This document shows positions 20,128 to 32,278 of a stretch of DNA of 64,000 nt, one piece after another. The notes beneath the pieces were generated by a model. The model was not told the DNA's origin and did no database searches. It saw only the letters and a program-made list of their open reading frames with translations. The position numbers were made by a program, and so were the translations under genes. The DNA is from Dipteris shenzhenensis (taxonomy: Eukaryota; Polypodiophyta; Polypodiopsida; Gleicheniales). The stretch's first letter is position 1. The number at the start of each line of letters is the position of its first letter. The stretch is from the NCBI GenBank assembly GCA_047967505.1, contig CM106540.1. One strand, given 5' to 3'.

Positions 20128-20141
20128 ACAAGTACTTATCG

Positions 20142-20606
20142 TGTTACGCTCTAATCGAGGTAGCATGACCTCGGAAGAATCAGTCGACATTTCCCTTTAA
20201 AGGATCTATCTTTGTAATATATGTGTATGCGCTTTATGTAAATGATCGGGAGGGATTTAATGTCAAGGTCCTAGGTGAGGGCTGATAGCACCAGACTAGG
20301 TAGATCTAAGGCCAAGGGCCTAGTGCAATGATTGTGCCTAGCGGCAAAGGAATTAATGCATCCCAAGAGAGGGGTGGAATGTTACATTAGTAAGTCCCTA
20401 TATGGATGACATGTGGCATCTAGATCTATCTAGGGAATTGGGGCTTGTTGAGGCTAGAGAGAGAAGAGAAGATTATTATTCACGTAGAATTTAAAACGAA
20501 GATCTCAGCTTGCTTGTTAGCCTCAACGAGATATGGCTGGGAGGATAGACATGGTGCTACTCCCGTGATACGAATCAGAGAGAATTAGATCATAGTATGT
20601 GTGACA
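20142..20606 (+). repeat. Gypsy-1 5' LTR
   Basis: Runs from TGTTACGCTC to TGTGTGACA. Contains the promoter of the element by position; I do not assign an exact TATA box. Confidence 0.93.
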
Positions 20607-20608
20607 AT

Positions 20609-20620
20609 TGGTATCAGAGC
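20609..20620 (+). other. Gypsy-1 primer binding site
   Basis: TGGTATCAGAGC, complementary to initiator Met-tRNA, two bases after the LTR. Confidence 0.95.
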
Positions 20621-21790
20621 GCGTGGAGAGATCAAGGGACGTGAGCGTCAAATTGATTGGCGCGGGCCTACACCAGCAGGTCGTAGAGCGCAAGAGCGGG
20701 GCACGCAGGCGGTGAAGTTGGGTTGGAGGGAAGGTTCCTGCATGGTCCTTCGACATCAGTACTTGGTGGCTGACCAGATCGATAGGAAGCCCAAGGAAAG
20801 GCGCTGACGGACGATTGGCCTACGCACCTGGGCGCTTGACTACTTTAACAGAGGTCCCATACGTGCATTCAACGAATATGGAGATCGTCTACGATTGACG
20901 AAGGCTTCTGAATTGTGGCGGACAGCGGGTCTGGAGCCTGGATGGAACGGCTGGTAATCAACGATGTCCACGAAATAGGGAGCGAAGGACTGGTGGCGCT
21001 CCCGCAGCGACAACGAAATTAGTAGAGAAATTGTTTGACAATGGGGGTCCCGTAAGGCAGCGATGACAGCGGGGCAATCGACGAATATTGAAACGGTCTA
21101 AATTGGTGGAGCTCTGGTCGACGCAGATTGCGACGGGAAGTGGGGCATCGGTGTAGCTGATCCTAACTATTGGTCATAAACCTTATGTGACGGGCATACT
21201 GCAACGATGCAGCAGACGATAGCGTGGAGCGCATGATAGGCAAGGAACGCCGATTGGTCCTTCGTGTGATCGACGATAGGCGTGGAGCGGTGCAGGTAGC
21301 AGTAATTGGTGAGCAAGGAGATCATTTGGCACGTAAGGTGTGACTTGGGACGCCGATTGGGCGCAGAGGCGCAGGACTTGACCAGGGAGTTTTTTTTAAT
21401 CTCCATTAGTTTCGTGTTGTTTTTTTTTGCCTTCTCGATTTAGTTGGGTAATGCGCTACTTCCATAGACAGGATAATGTGAATGATTAGCATGCATGAGG
21501 CTTCAATGTTGTAGTAGGGACAGATTATGCATGTGCATATGCCTGTGTGCTTCAGTCGGAGTCAGATTGCAGGAATTTCCCTAGTATAGGGAAAAGCGCC
21601 ATCTGTGATATATGCCTGTATTAAATGCTTGATCGGTGTGAATGTGGGATTGCAGGAATTCCCTAGTATAGGGAATTGTGTCAGACTGTTAGTACACTGA
21701 ATTGTATCAGCTTGTAAATACAGTTTGCAAGTGGTGGTTTAAAAAAAAAAAAAAAAAACTCAAAACAAAACAAACCACCCATTGAACAAA
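20621..21790 (+). other. Gypsy-1 untranslated leader
   Basis: About 1.17 kb between primer site and gag without a long open frame. Ends in an A run (21742-21758) and AAACAAAACAAAC shortly before the gag ATG. A packaging signal is expected in such leaders but none can be pointed to. Confidence 0.7.
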
Positions 21791-24700
21791 ATGGAAGCAG
21801 AAGAAGGGGCTTCCAGGAGGGACCCTGGTGAATCAGGAGTCCGGACGACCCAGCAGGGATCGCGTCCAGTAGCTCATACTTTATCTGGCAGGATTGCATT
21901 GCTGGAGGATGCCTTGCAACAGTTGTTAGCGCAGCAATTATAGGCCAATGCAGGGCAGTCCGAACTTAGGAGAGCGATACAGAGTATGTCTGCCAGACCT
22001 TCTTGAGAAGAGAAGGGAAAGGCTCCAATGGAACTGGAGTCTAGTGTCCATACTGTCGAGCCTAGAAAGGCTAAAGTGCCAAATATTGCTAATTACAGAC
22101 CGGAAAAGTATTCTGGTCGGATGAACGACCGTAGCTCCGATGTAATTGAGACCTGGTTACACAAATGGGACGAGGCGTTCGCCATTTGTGAAATCAGAAA
22201 TGACATCAAAAAGATCCGCGAGGCCACCCACATGTTTAGTGAGGCAGCGGATCGGTGGTGGATTAAACAACAAAAAGATGGTATAGCATCCACTACCTGG
22301 GAGGGGTTTAAAAGAGAGTTCAGAAAACACTTCTTACCTCCTGACGAAGCATCCCGAGCTTGGGATCAATATAGGAACCTTCGTCAGAGAAATTTATCAG
22401 TGGCAGAATACACTGATAAGTTTCGAGAGAGTGTAATGAAGGTTGACGAACCCCTGCCTCAATCAATCCAAGTGAAAGATTTCATATTTGGATTGAATGA
22501 TCGAATAAAAATGGAAGTTCGGGCTAAGTACGCGAACACGTTAGATGATGCAATAGCTATAGCCCTGAACTACGAGGATGCCAAGGGCAGCAAGCCAAGT
22601 GGGTTTGCACAGGTCGGAACCCACTATGGGTATCCGAAGAAATTTGGGTTTAAGAAGAAGTGGGCTAGTAGAGGGAGTGGTTCGTAGCCGAGTGGTCAAG
22701 CCAAGCAGGCGAGACCTGCTGAAACTCCTAAACCAAGTACCACCATTGGAGTGAAAAGGAAAGTAACCCCAATGGCAGCCCGGGCTTGGTCTAAGTCTCC
22801 CTTGAACCCAGAACAAAGGGAAAAAGCGAGGAGGGAAGGCTTATGCTTTGGTTGCCTTCAGCCTCACCAGTGGAAGGATTGTCCACGTAACAAAGATCGT
22901 CGGATGGCTGAGATGGTGATCTCAGAGTGCGACGTGGAGATGCAGGGAAGTCCCAGAGCAGAAGAGATGCAGATTCAGCTAGCGGGACCTTCTCAAAGGT
23001 TAGTACCTTGTTTGTTATGTGTGTCTTTTGCTAAGCTAGTGACGAGTGCACCTGATAACATCCTATCTAAGCCCGCAGCAATGGGGTATACGGCCTTTAA
23101 TGATACGGAGTTAATTAAAATGAAAGGGCAAGTGGCCAATCATGATGTCATTGTGTTATTTGACTCGGCGTCAACTCACAATGTGATTAACTCCAAGCTC
23201 GTGAAGAGGCTGAAATTAAAAACAAGCCTATATGACTATGCGTATACAGTCAGAATGGCAGATGGAAGTTCAACTGAAGTATGGGACCAAAGGGTTACCC
23301 AGTTGGAGCTTCGTATTCAGGACTATGTCGAGAAGCTTGATTTTGAAATGACCAAGCTTGCTCATGCAGATATAGCCCTGGGTATGGCGTGGCATTCTAG
23401 GAAGAATCCAGCCATTGATTGGAAAAAGCACGTATATCAATTTAAGATGAATGATGTGCTTTATGTCTTGCGAGGTGAAAAAGATATACCTCAGGGACCG
23501 TTGGTTTTCGTGATGGAAATTAGAAAAGCTCAAGTAGAGTTTTTATTCCTTTGCACAGCATCGGTAGAGGCGATTGATGATTCTTCGGCTAGCACTGATG
23601 TTATGCAAAGTGGGGAGATGGCCAAGCTGGCTAATCTTATAACAGAGGAGTTCTCTGAATGTTTTAGGGATGAACTACCTTATGGGTTACCTCCAGAGCG
23701 GAATGTTCAACATAAGATTGAACTGATCCCGGGGGCAGAACCTGTAAATAGACCTCTCTATAGAATGAGTTTTACTGAAGAGGCGGAGGTGCGTAGACAA
23801 CTGGAAGAATACCTCAAGTTGTGGCAGATTCAACCAAGTTTCTCACCTTTTGCTTCGCCAGTGATATTAAAGAAGAAAAAGGATGATACGTTTCGCCTCT
23901 GTATAGACTAGAGAGCATTGAATAATATCACTGTTAAGCACAGGTATCCGATGGCTCGGATTGATGATTTGCTAGATGCATTACATGGAGTTGTGATTTT
24001 CAGTGAGATAGATCTTAAGTGTGGCTACCATCAAATCCGGATTAGAGCCGAGGATGTGCATAAAACCACTTTCAGAAGCAGGTTTGGTCATTATGAGTTT
24101 TTGGTAATGCCCTTCGGACTTACCAATGCTCCAGCGACCTTCGTCATGCTTATGAACGATTTACTACGTTCGTATATCGGAAAGTTCGTAGTACATTTTA
24201 TTGACGATATCTTGATATTCAGTAAAAGTATTACTGAGCATCGTGAACACTTAAGAGTAGTGTTCAGTACTTTGATACTATGTATGGTTAGGCTTGAATA
24301 TTTAGGATTCATAATTACTCCACAGGGGGTAGAAATGGATCCGAAGAAAGTGGCTGCGATACTAACTTGGCCAATCCCTCAGAGTCTGACCGCGTTGCGA
24401 TCATTCTTGGGATTTGTCCAGTTTTATAGAAGGCATATCAAAGGATATTCCGGAATAGTATCGCCATTGATTGATTTGACCTCAGATAAAGTACCTTTTA
24501 TTTGGAGACAGAATCAACAAGAAAGTTTTAACACCATAAAACAAGCTGTGGTCTCAGGACCGGTGTTAAAAATAGTTGATCCCCAGAAACCGTTGTTCCT
24601 AGAAACCGATGCAAGTGGCATTGCGGTAGGAGCAGTCCTCCTTCAAGAGGGAAGGCCAGTAGCCTTTGAAAGCAAGAAGCTTTCTCCCTCTCAAAGGAAT

Positions 24701-26458
24701 TGGCCAACTCATGAATTGGAGTCATATGCTGTTATCCATGCTTTGAAAACATGGAGGCATTATTTGTATGGATCAGAGTTTTATGTGGATGTAGATCATG
24801 ATACTCTGAAACATTTTTGTAAACAGCCTGACTTGAGGGGCCGTCAAGCTAGGTGGGCAGAGCTCATGCAGGAGTTTAATTTAACGATTCGGTACCGAAG
24901 AGGAAAAGACAATAAGGTTGCTGATGCGTTGTCTTGCATTATGCACAACTTGAGTTTCACGGTATTAGAGAGTGCTCTAATGACCGAGATCAGAGAAACT
25001 GAAAAGGTGGACGAGTTTGTCCAGAGCTTATGGCCTAAGGCTCATGTGTTAAAACCCGGGGAAAGTGAAAAGGATGACCTGGCATCCAGAAAAGGCCAAA
25101 CCTATGCAAGATATACCATAAGGGATGGTATGCTAGTTAGAAATGGCAAGGTTGTACTACCTAGTCAGAATGATCTCAGGCAGAGAGTCATTCGACAATG
25201 CCATGATAGCCCGTGTGCGGGCCATCCAGGAGTCGAGAAGACATATGATCTCGTGAAGCAAGATTTCTTTTGGCCAAAGATGAAAAAGCATATTCATGAA
25301 TATGTGACACGGTGTTTCTCGTGTCAGGTAAGTAAGGCCGAGCGAGTGAAGCCACCCGGACTTTTACAGCCCTTGGAAATACCACTAAGTAAGTGGGAGA
25401 GTATTTCCATGGATTTTATTGTAGGGCTGCTTACGACACAAGGAGGGTATGATTCTATCCTTGTGGTGGTTGATCGTCTAACCAAGATGGCTCACTTCAT
25501 TCCGACTAGAGAGTCTGTTAGTGCCCCGCAAGTAGCGGATTTGTTCATTAGACATATATTTCGTCTGCATGGATTGCCTAGATCCATAGTGTCAGACCGA
25601 GATGTCAGGTTTACCGGTCATTTTTGGACGGCGGTATTTGAGACACTAAGGACTGAGTTGGGAATGAGTAGTGGGGATCATCCTGAGACGGATGGTCAGA
25701 CGGAGAGAGTCAAGCAAACTTTAGAGGATATGCTGAGAGCATATGTGTCATTGAGGCAACATACGTGGGACAAGTGGTTGCCATTGTTGGAGTTTGCCTA
25801 CAATGATAGAAAACATTCCTCTACCGGGTTCAGTCCGTTTGAACTGAACTATGGTTATAGACCAGTCAATCCGACTATAGTTGGAGTACCTCAGAAAGTG
25901 CCTAGTGCCGCGAACTTTGTAGTTCAGATGCGGGAGATGCTAGCACTTGTGAGAGCTAATATCCGCCAGGCTATGGATAGAGCCAAGGTGTATGCGGATG
26001 AAAACCGGTCTATAAGAGTATATAAGGAAGGAGAAAAAGTTTTTCTCAGAGTTCATTCGCACTCGAAGTCACTGACTTCAGGAGAGTGTGCTAAGTTATC
26101 ACCTCGATACTGTGGGCCGTGGTTAATTCTAAAGAGAATAGGCAGTGTAGCCTATAAATTAGAATTGCCACAGGGGTGTAAGGTGCACCCGGTTTTTCAT
26201 GTTTCGCGGTTAAAGAAATTTTTGCATACTGGTGACTCACTAATCGAAGGTGTGGTTTTGTTTCAGGAGATAGAGGATATTGCAAGGCGCAAACCAACAA
26301 GAATCCTGGACCGAGGAACAATGCAAATACGAAATCGGAAGATACCCACGGTGTTGGTTGCATGGCATGGTCAGCCTCTATCCGAAGCTACCTGGGAATC
26401 CGTATATCAGTTGCGGAGAGTGTTCCTAGACTTTATCATCGAGGACGCTGATGTCTGA
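21791..26458 (+). pseudogene. Gypsy-1 gag-pol (single frame, four stops)
   Basis: ATG at 21791 opens one frame to TGA at 26456-26458 with no frameshift but stops at 21941 (TAG), 22004 (TGA), 22685 (TAG) and 23909 (TAG, where CIDYRALN is expected). Order: gag capsid (22028-22680), zinc knuckle CFGCLQPHQWKDC at 22844-22882 (one residue short of CX2CX4HX4C), protease DSAST at 23162, reverse transcriptase [13 protein letters not shown] and catalytic FIDDI at 24197-24211, RNase H TDASG, integrase CHDSPCAGH...CFSC, DRL/SDRD/E core, and a chromodomain-like end WHGQPLSEATWES. Relative to Gypsy-2, 12 residues are missing in frame near 24273, between two reverse transcriptase motifs. Confidence 0.93.
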
Positions 26459-26470
26459 AGAGGGAAGGAT

Positions 26471-26933
26471 TCTTACGCTCTAGTCGAGGTAGCATGACCT
26501 CGGAAGAATCAGTCGACATTTTCCTTTAAAGGATCTATCTCTGTAATATATGTGTATGCGCTTTATGTAAATGATCGGGAGGGATTTAATGTCAAGGTCC
26601 TAGGTGAGGGCTGATAGCACTTGACTAGGTAGATCTAAGGCCAAGGGCCTAGTGCAATGATTGTGCCTAGGGGCAAAGGAATTAATGCATCCCAAGAGAG
26701 GGGTGGAATTACATTAGTAAGGCCCTATATGGATGACATGTGGCATCTAGATCTATCTAGGGAATTGGGGCTTGTTAAGGCTAGAGAGAGAAGAGAAGAT
26801 TATTATTCACGTAGAATTTGAAACGAAGATCTCAGCTTGCTTGTTAGCCTCAACGAGATATGGCTGGGAGGATAGACATGGTGCTACTCCCGTGATACGA
26901 ATCAGAGAGAATTAGATCATAGTATGTGTGACA
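26471..26933 (+). repeat. Gypsy-1 3' LTR
   Basis: TCTTACGCTC at the start corresponds to TGTTACGCTC in the 5' LTR (G to C), and it ends TGTGTGACA. Directly followed by the TATCG target duplication. Confidence 0.93.
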
Positions 26934-26978
26934 TATCGGATGGGGGATCCACTTTGCATGCAAGTTAAGTTCAACTAG

Positions 26979-27107
26979 GTTGAGGTGTGTGCAAAGTATT
27001 GTGCCCATCGGGTATGCTTTCCATGGTTGATCATTCATTATACCCCGTTTTTCCCCTAGTGTTATGCACATCCGTAAAAAAAACATGCTCTTAGGTGTGT
27101 TATCTGA
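26979..27107. repeat. Diverged 125-bp repeat, right copy
   Basis: Same order of blocks as 20003-20127, roughly 80% alike by eye. It lies 45 bp after the Gypsy-1 target duplication. Confidence 0.75.
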
Positions 27108-27468
27108 CTTTCCACTTGCAATGGCTTTGAACTAGACTGGATGATTGCTTGTTTTCTTATATGAGCATACTAGGAGTTGATTATGTATCATTCTGCAATG
27201 GTTATGGCTAATGTATTTGATGAGCTCTGGTCAGCCCTTGTTGTGACTTACCCATTTGTCTCCAGTCAATTGAAAGAGACTTAGCATGTTGGTTTGTGTT
27301 GAGCATACTAACTGGACATGCTCTCATGCATGTGAGATCAATTTCTTTTTTCTGTGATGCAACGAATGACAAATCTCATGCACTTATGTGAATTGGATAT
27401 TTATTTGCAATTATAAATATGAGTATATACCAACATATGTACATGCGTAGATATGTACCTGCTTACAT

Positions 27469-27514
<46 letters not shown>

Positions 27515-27554
27515 ATTGACCTTGGAGCACATTTCACTTTGTATTATGAGGGCA
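27108..27554. other. Unassigned intron with (TC)n microsatellite
   Basis: Only a TC dinucleotide run at 27471-27513 stands out. Confidence 0.5.
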
Positions 27555-27765
27555 GTTGAGGATGGTGATGCTGTATATGACTACTATTTTGATATGACTA
27601 TGTAGGACACAGTTTTTCTGCTTTTGTATGGGTGTGGATGCTTGGTTAGTAGCTCCACCCCTTCCGCTGGATTTGTATCAGGTTTTTTCAAACTCATAGA
27701 CGCATCGGTCTTCCGAAGACTTTAATAAGCTTTCTTTCCTTCTTTCTCTCTCTCTTTGAAATTCA
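27555..27765 (+). repeat. LINE-C 3' tail with CTTT-rich end
   Basis: GATGGTGATGCTG, ATGACTATGTAG, GTGTGGATGCTTGGTTAGTAG, CATCGGTCTTCCGAAGACTTT and then CTTTCTTTCC follow the order of the 3' end of the LINE-C copy at 59098-59340. This is a 5'-truncated copy carrying only the 3' untranslated region. Confidence 0.75.
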
Positions 27766-27769
27766 TGCT

Positions 27770-28178
27770 GCAAGGTAAGCACGCTGAATTCACAGAAAAG
27801 ATCACGAAGGGAGAAGCTGGAATCCTAGAATGGAAAGATGTGGTCAAGAAAGGCACAGCTGCCCCCAAGAAAGAGATTATTTCAGATGAGATAAAAGGAG
27901 GAACAGCAAGGCTCTAAATGTTTTGGTTCAAGGTCTCGCAGTGGGAGACGCCCCTATGGCGGATGCATAGGTCTTGTTCACCAAAATGGGTGTGAACCTT
28001 ATGTGCGAGATAGCTTGGAGTGGGCAAGCCCGAGGCACCTACAAGGCCACTAGTGATGAAGCTTCAGACAGCTATGGACAGGAAGACCCTCATGAGCATG
28101 AGGGCGACCTTGAAAGGAACCCGAATTTCCTTGGAGGATGACGTGACTTTCCTACAGAAAAGGAGCACCGGAGGAAGG
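27770..28178 (+). pseudogene. LINE ORF1 RNA-binding fragment
   Basis: The frame at 28020 reads TRPLVMKLQTAMDRKTLMSM and TLKGTRISLEDDVTFLQK. This is the pattern of the RRM-like domain of L1-type ORF1 proteins (RPLIIKF...LKGTRI...). A comparable RPLIIKFKDASETHGVLAK lies at about 44440. The upstream frames are broken. It stops at the Gypsy-2 LTR. Confidence 0.55.
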
Positions 28179-28179
28179 G

Positions 28180-28636
28180 TGATACAATCCTTGACTAATC
28201 TCTCATTCTTTCCGTAGATTCACAGACGAAATTCACAGGCGCTGGCATCCCGAATATCCTCCTAGCCTATCTCATGGATGGCATGCTCACAAAGATACGT
28301 AACTTTATTTCCTTCATGCCTATCCACAAGCCCTCAGTTCCCTAGATGGTTCCCTCTGCCACATGTCATCATTCTAGACCTTTAGCTTGGTACACCATTT
28401 ACCCTTCTCTTGGGGCACAATTAAAATATTTGCCCCTTGGCATTTTTACACATTTAGGTGCACCTAGGCCTGAGCACTCAGAACCACCTAGTCGATGCCA
28501 ATACACATACTTCCCTTGGCAATTACTTCCCTTGACCATTTTATTTACGCACATAAAATATTACAAAAGTCGGTCATCTAAGAGAAAATGCCCACCGATC
28601 TTTCCGAGGTCATGCTATCTCGGCTAGAGCATAACA
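28180..28636 (-). repeat. Gypsy-2 3' LTR
   Basis: On the - strand it runs from TGTTATGCTC (28636) to TTGTATCA (28180), 457 bp, and is recognisably related to the Gypsy-0 and Gypsy-1 LTRs (CCGAGATAGCATGACCTCGG). It follows the stop of gag-pol by about 12 bp, including a purine tract. Confidence 0.8.
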
Positions 28637-28648
28637 TTCCTTTCCTCT

Positions 28649-31600
28649 TCAAGCATCAGCGTCCTCGATGATGAAATCTGAAAATACTCTCCGTAACTGG
28701 TATACGGATTCCCAGGTAGCTATCGATAGAGGTAGACCATGCCATGCAACCAACACCATGGGTATCTTTCGATTGCGCACTTGCATTGTTCCTCGGTCTA
28801 GGATTCTTGTTGGTTTGCGTCTTGCATTATCCTCTATTTCCTGAAACAAAACAACACCTTCGATTAGTGAGTCACCTGTATGCAAAAATTTCTTTAAACG
28901 AGAAACATGAAACACTGGGTGCACCTTACACCTCGGTGGTAATTCTAATTTATAGGCTACATTGCCTATTCTTTTTAGAATTAACCACGGCCCACGATAT
29001 CGAGGTGATAACTTAGCACATTCTCCTGTAGTCAAAGGCTTAGAGTGCGAAGGAACTCTGAGAAAAACTTTTTCTCCTTCCTTAAATTCTCTAGCGGATT
29101 GGTTTTCATCCGCATACGCCTTAGCTCTATCCATAGCTTGGCGGATGTTAGCTCTCGCAAGTGCTAGCATCTCCCGCATCTGAACCACAAAGTTCGCGGC
29201 ACTAGGCAGTTTCTGAGGTATTCCAACTATAGTTGGATTCGCTGGTCTATAACCATAGTTCAGCTCAAACGGACCGAACCCTGTAGAGGAATGTTTTCTA
29301 TCATTGTAGGCAAACTCTAACAATGGCAACCACTTGTCCCATGTATGTTGCCTCAATGACACATATGCTCTAAGCATATTCTCTAAAATTTGGTTGATTC
29401 TTTCAGTCTGACCATCCGTTTCTGGATGATCCCCACTACTCATTCCCAACTCAATCCTTAGTGTCTCAAATACCGTAGTCCAAAAATGACCGGTAAATTT
29501 GACATCTCTGTCTGACACTATGGATTTGGGTAATTCATGCAGACGAAATATATGTCTAATAAACAAATCCGCCACTTGCGGGGCACTAACAGACTCTCTA
29601 GTTGGAATGAAGTGAGCCATCTTGTTAAGACGATCAACCACCAGAAGGATAGAATCATATCCATCTTGTGTCATAGGCAATCCTACAATAAAGTCCATGG
29701 AAATGCTCTCCCACTTAGTGGTATCTCCAAGGGCTGTAAAAGTCCAGGTGGCTTCACCTGCTCTGTCTTACTTACTTGACACGAAAAACAACGTGTCACA
29801 TATTCATGAATATGCTTTCACATGGGGTATCATGGCACTGTCGAATTACTCTCTGCCTGAGATCATTCTGATTACATACTACTACCTTGCCATTTCTTTT
29901 CAGCATACCATCCCTTATGGCATATCTTGCATAAGTTTGGCCTTTTTGGGATGCCAGGTCATCCTTTTCCCCGGGTTTTAATACATGAGCCTTAGGTCAT
30001 AGGCTTTGTACGCGAACTTGTCCACCTTTTGAGTTTCTCTAATCTCGGTCATTAGAGCACTCTCTAACACCGTGAAACTCATGTTATGCATAATGCGCGA
30101 CAATGCATCAGCAACTTTTTTATCCTTTCCTCTTCGGTACCGAATCGTCAAATTAGACTCCTGCATGAGTTCTGCACACCTTGCTTGGCGGCCTCTCAAG
30201 TCAGGTTATTTACAAAAATATTTCAGAGTATCATGATCAACATCCACATAAAACTCTGATCCATACAAATAATGTCGCCATGTTTTCAAAGCATGGACAA
30301 CAGCATACAACTCTAATTCATGAGTTGGCCCATTTCTTTAAGAGGGAGAAAGCTTCTTGCTTTCAAAGGCTATTGGCCTTCCCTCTTGGAGGAGAACTGC
30401 TCCTACCGCAATGCCACTTGCATTGGTTTCCAGGAAAATGGTTTCTGGGGATCAACTATTTTTAACACCGGTCCTATGACCACAGCTTGTTTTATGGTGT
30501 TAAAACTTTCTTGTTGATTCTGTCCCCATATAAAAGGTACTTTATCTGAGGTCAGATCAGTCAATGGCGATACTATTTCGGAATATCCTTTGATATGCCT
30601 TAGATAAAATTGGACAAATTCCAAGAATGATCGCAAAGTGGTCAAACTCTGAGGGATTGGCCAAGTTAGTATCGTAGCCACTTTCTTTGGATCCATTTCT
30701 ACCTCCTCTGGAGTAATTATGAATCCTAAATATTCAAGTCTAACCATACATAGTATAGTTTTCTTCTTATTTACATAAAGACTGGCTTTTCTCAAAGTAC
30801 TAAACACTATTCTTAAGTGTTCACGATGCTCAGTAATACTTTTACTGAATAATATCGTCAATAAAATGTACTATAAACTTTCCGATATACGGACGTAGTA
30901 AATCGTTCATAAGCATGACAAATGTAGCTGGAGCATTGGTAAGTGCAAAGGGCATTACCAAAAACTCATAATGACTAAACCTGCTTCTGAAAGCGGTTTT
31001 ATGCACATCCTCGGCTCTAATACAGATCTGATGGTAGCCACACTTAAGATCTATCTTACTGAAAATTACGGCCCCATGTAATGCATCTAGCAAATCATCG
31101 ATCGGAGCCATCGAATACCTGTGCTTCATAGTGATATTATTCAATGCTCTGTAATCTATACAGAGGCGAAAAGTATCATCTTTCTTCCTCTTTAATATCA
31201 CTGGCGAAGCAAAAGGTGAAAAACTGGGTTGAATCTGCCGCAGCTTGAGGTATTCTTCTAGTTGTCTTTGCATCTCAGCTTCCTCTGTAAAGCTTAATCT
31301 ATAGGGAGGTCTATTTACAGGTTCTGCCCCCGGGGATAAGCTCAATTTTATGTTGAACATTCTGCTTTGGAAGTAACCCATAAGGTAACTCATCCCTAAA
31401 ACAATTAGAGAACTTCTCCGATATCTCTTTAGCCAACTCGGCCATTTCCCCATCTTGGGTAGCCTCAGTGCTAGCCGATGCATTATCAATCGACTCTACC
31501 GATGCTATACATAGACAGAGAAACTCTTTTGGAGTCTTCCAAATTTCCATGGGTGAAATCAATGGTCTTCGAGGTAAATCCTTTTCACCTCGCAAAACAT

Positions 31601-31877
31601 ATTCTACCCCGTTCATCTTGAACTGGTAAATATGCTTTTTCCAATCAATGGCTGGATTTTTTCAAAAATGCCAAGCCATGCCTAGGGCTATATCTGCGTG
31701 AGCAAGCCTGGTCAACTCAAAGTCCAGCTTCTCAACATAGTCCTATATGCGAAGTTCCAACTGGGTAACCCTTTGGTCCCATACTTCAGTTGAACTTCCG
31801 TCCGCCATCCTGACCGTATGAGCATAGTCAGATGGACTAGTTTTCAACTTGAGCCTCTTAATAAGCTTCGAGTTAAT
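28649..31877 (-). pseudogene. Gypsy-2 pol, 5'-truncated
   Basis: Reading down the - strand: end of protease (KLVKRL region at 31877), reverse transcriptase ([36 protein letters not shown] near 30855), RNase H, a damaged integrase zinc finger, integrase core, and chromodomain-like end (WHGLPLSIATWES) with stop at 28649. Several frame shifts break it (around 30850, 30200-30400 and 29700-29980), while the last 349 codons are open. It keeps the 12 residues missing from Gypsy-1. The gag and 5' LTR are absent; the sequence changes to LINE-D endonuclease at 31877/31878. Confidence 0.9.
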
Positions 31878-32278
31878 GGATCCGTGGGAGCGTACACATT
31901 GAGAACACCAACTGCTGTGCTCTCAATCTGAAGAATAACATAGCATGCCCTGCTCTCCACTAATGTACCCTCTTGGGTGATATCTGGGGCCCACCTAGCT
32001 GAAACTGAGATACAGACTCCTCCCCTCGTACCATCCGCTGGGCTCCAATATGTCCGGCTCTGTCCTCTGAGTAAGGATCTGCATCTGTCAATCCTGTCCT
32101 GGGAGAGCTTATGCTCCTGGATAAGCACAATGTCTGGAGGGGACTCTGAGGAAATAAATCGAAGGGAGTCCCTAAGCAGCTACAATCTAGGAACTCCCGA
32201 TCTACGACCATCTGCATCTGCAATAAATTTGTGGCCGTTCAGTCCTCTCACGTTCCAAGAAATGGACAGCCTAGACAT
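31878..32278 (-). pseudogene. LINE-D ORF2 start (endonuclease), 3'-truncated
   Basis: ATG (complement of 32276-32278) opens MSRLSISWNVRGLNG, then LIQEHKLSQDRID, ADGTRGGVCISVSARW and VGVLNVYAPTDP. This is the N-terminal half of the LINE endonuclease. One stop lies after GVPRL. It ends at the joint with Gypsy-2, so the catalytic SDH end, reverse transcriptase and tail are lost. Its ATG overlaps the end of ORF1 by 8 nt (ATGTCTAG). Confidence 0.85.

Larger units (their letters stand above)
20142..26933 (+). mobile_element. Gypsy-1: complete Ty3-gypsy chromovirus
   Basis: A 6.8-kb element with two LTRs, a Met-tRNA primer site, one long gag-pol frame and a polypurine tract (AGAGGGAAGGAT, 26459-26470). 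TATCG occurs just before the 5' LTR (20137-20141) and just after the 3' LTR (26934-26938): a perfect 5-bp target duplication. By eye the LTRs differ by about ten substitutions and one 2-bp indel over about 463 bp, so insertion was fairly recent. A C-terminal chromodomain-like segment identifies it as a chromovirus. It cannot express full proteins because of four nonsense codons. Confidence 0.94.
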
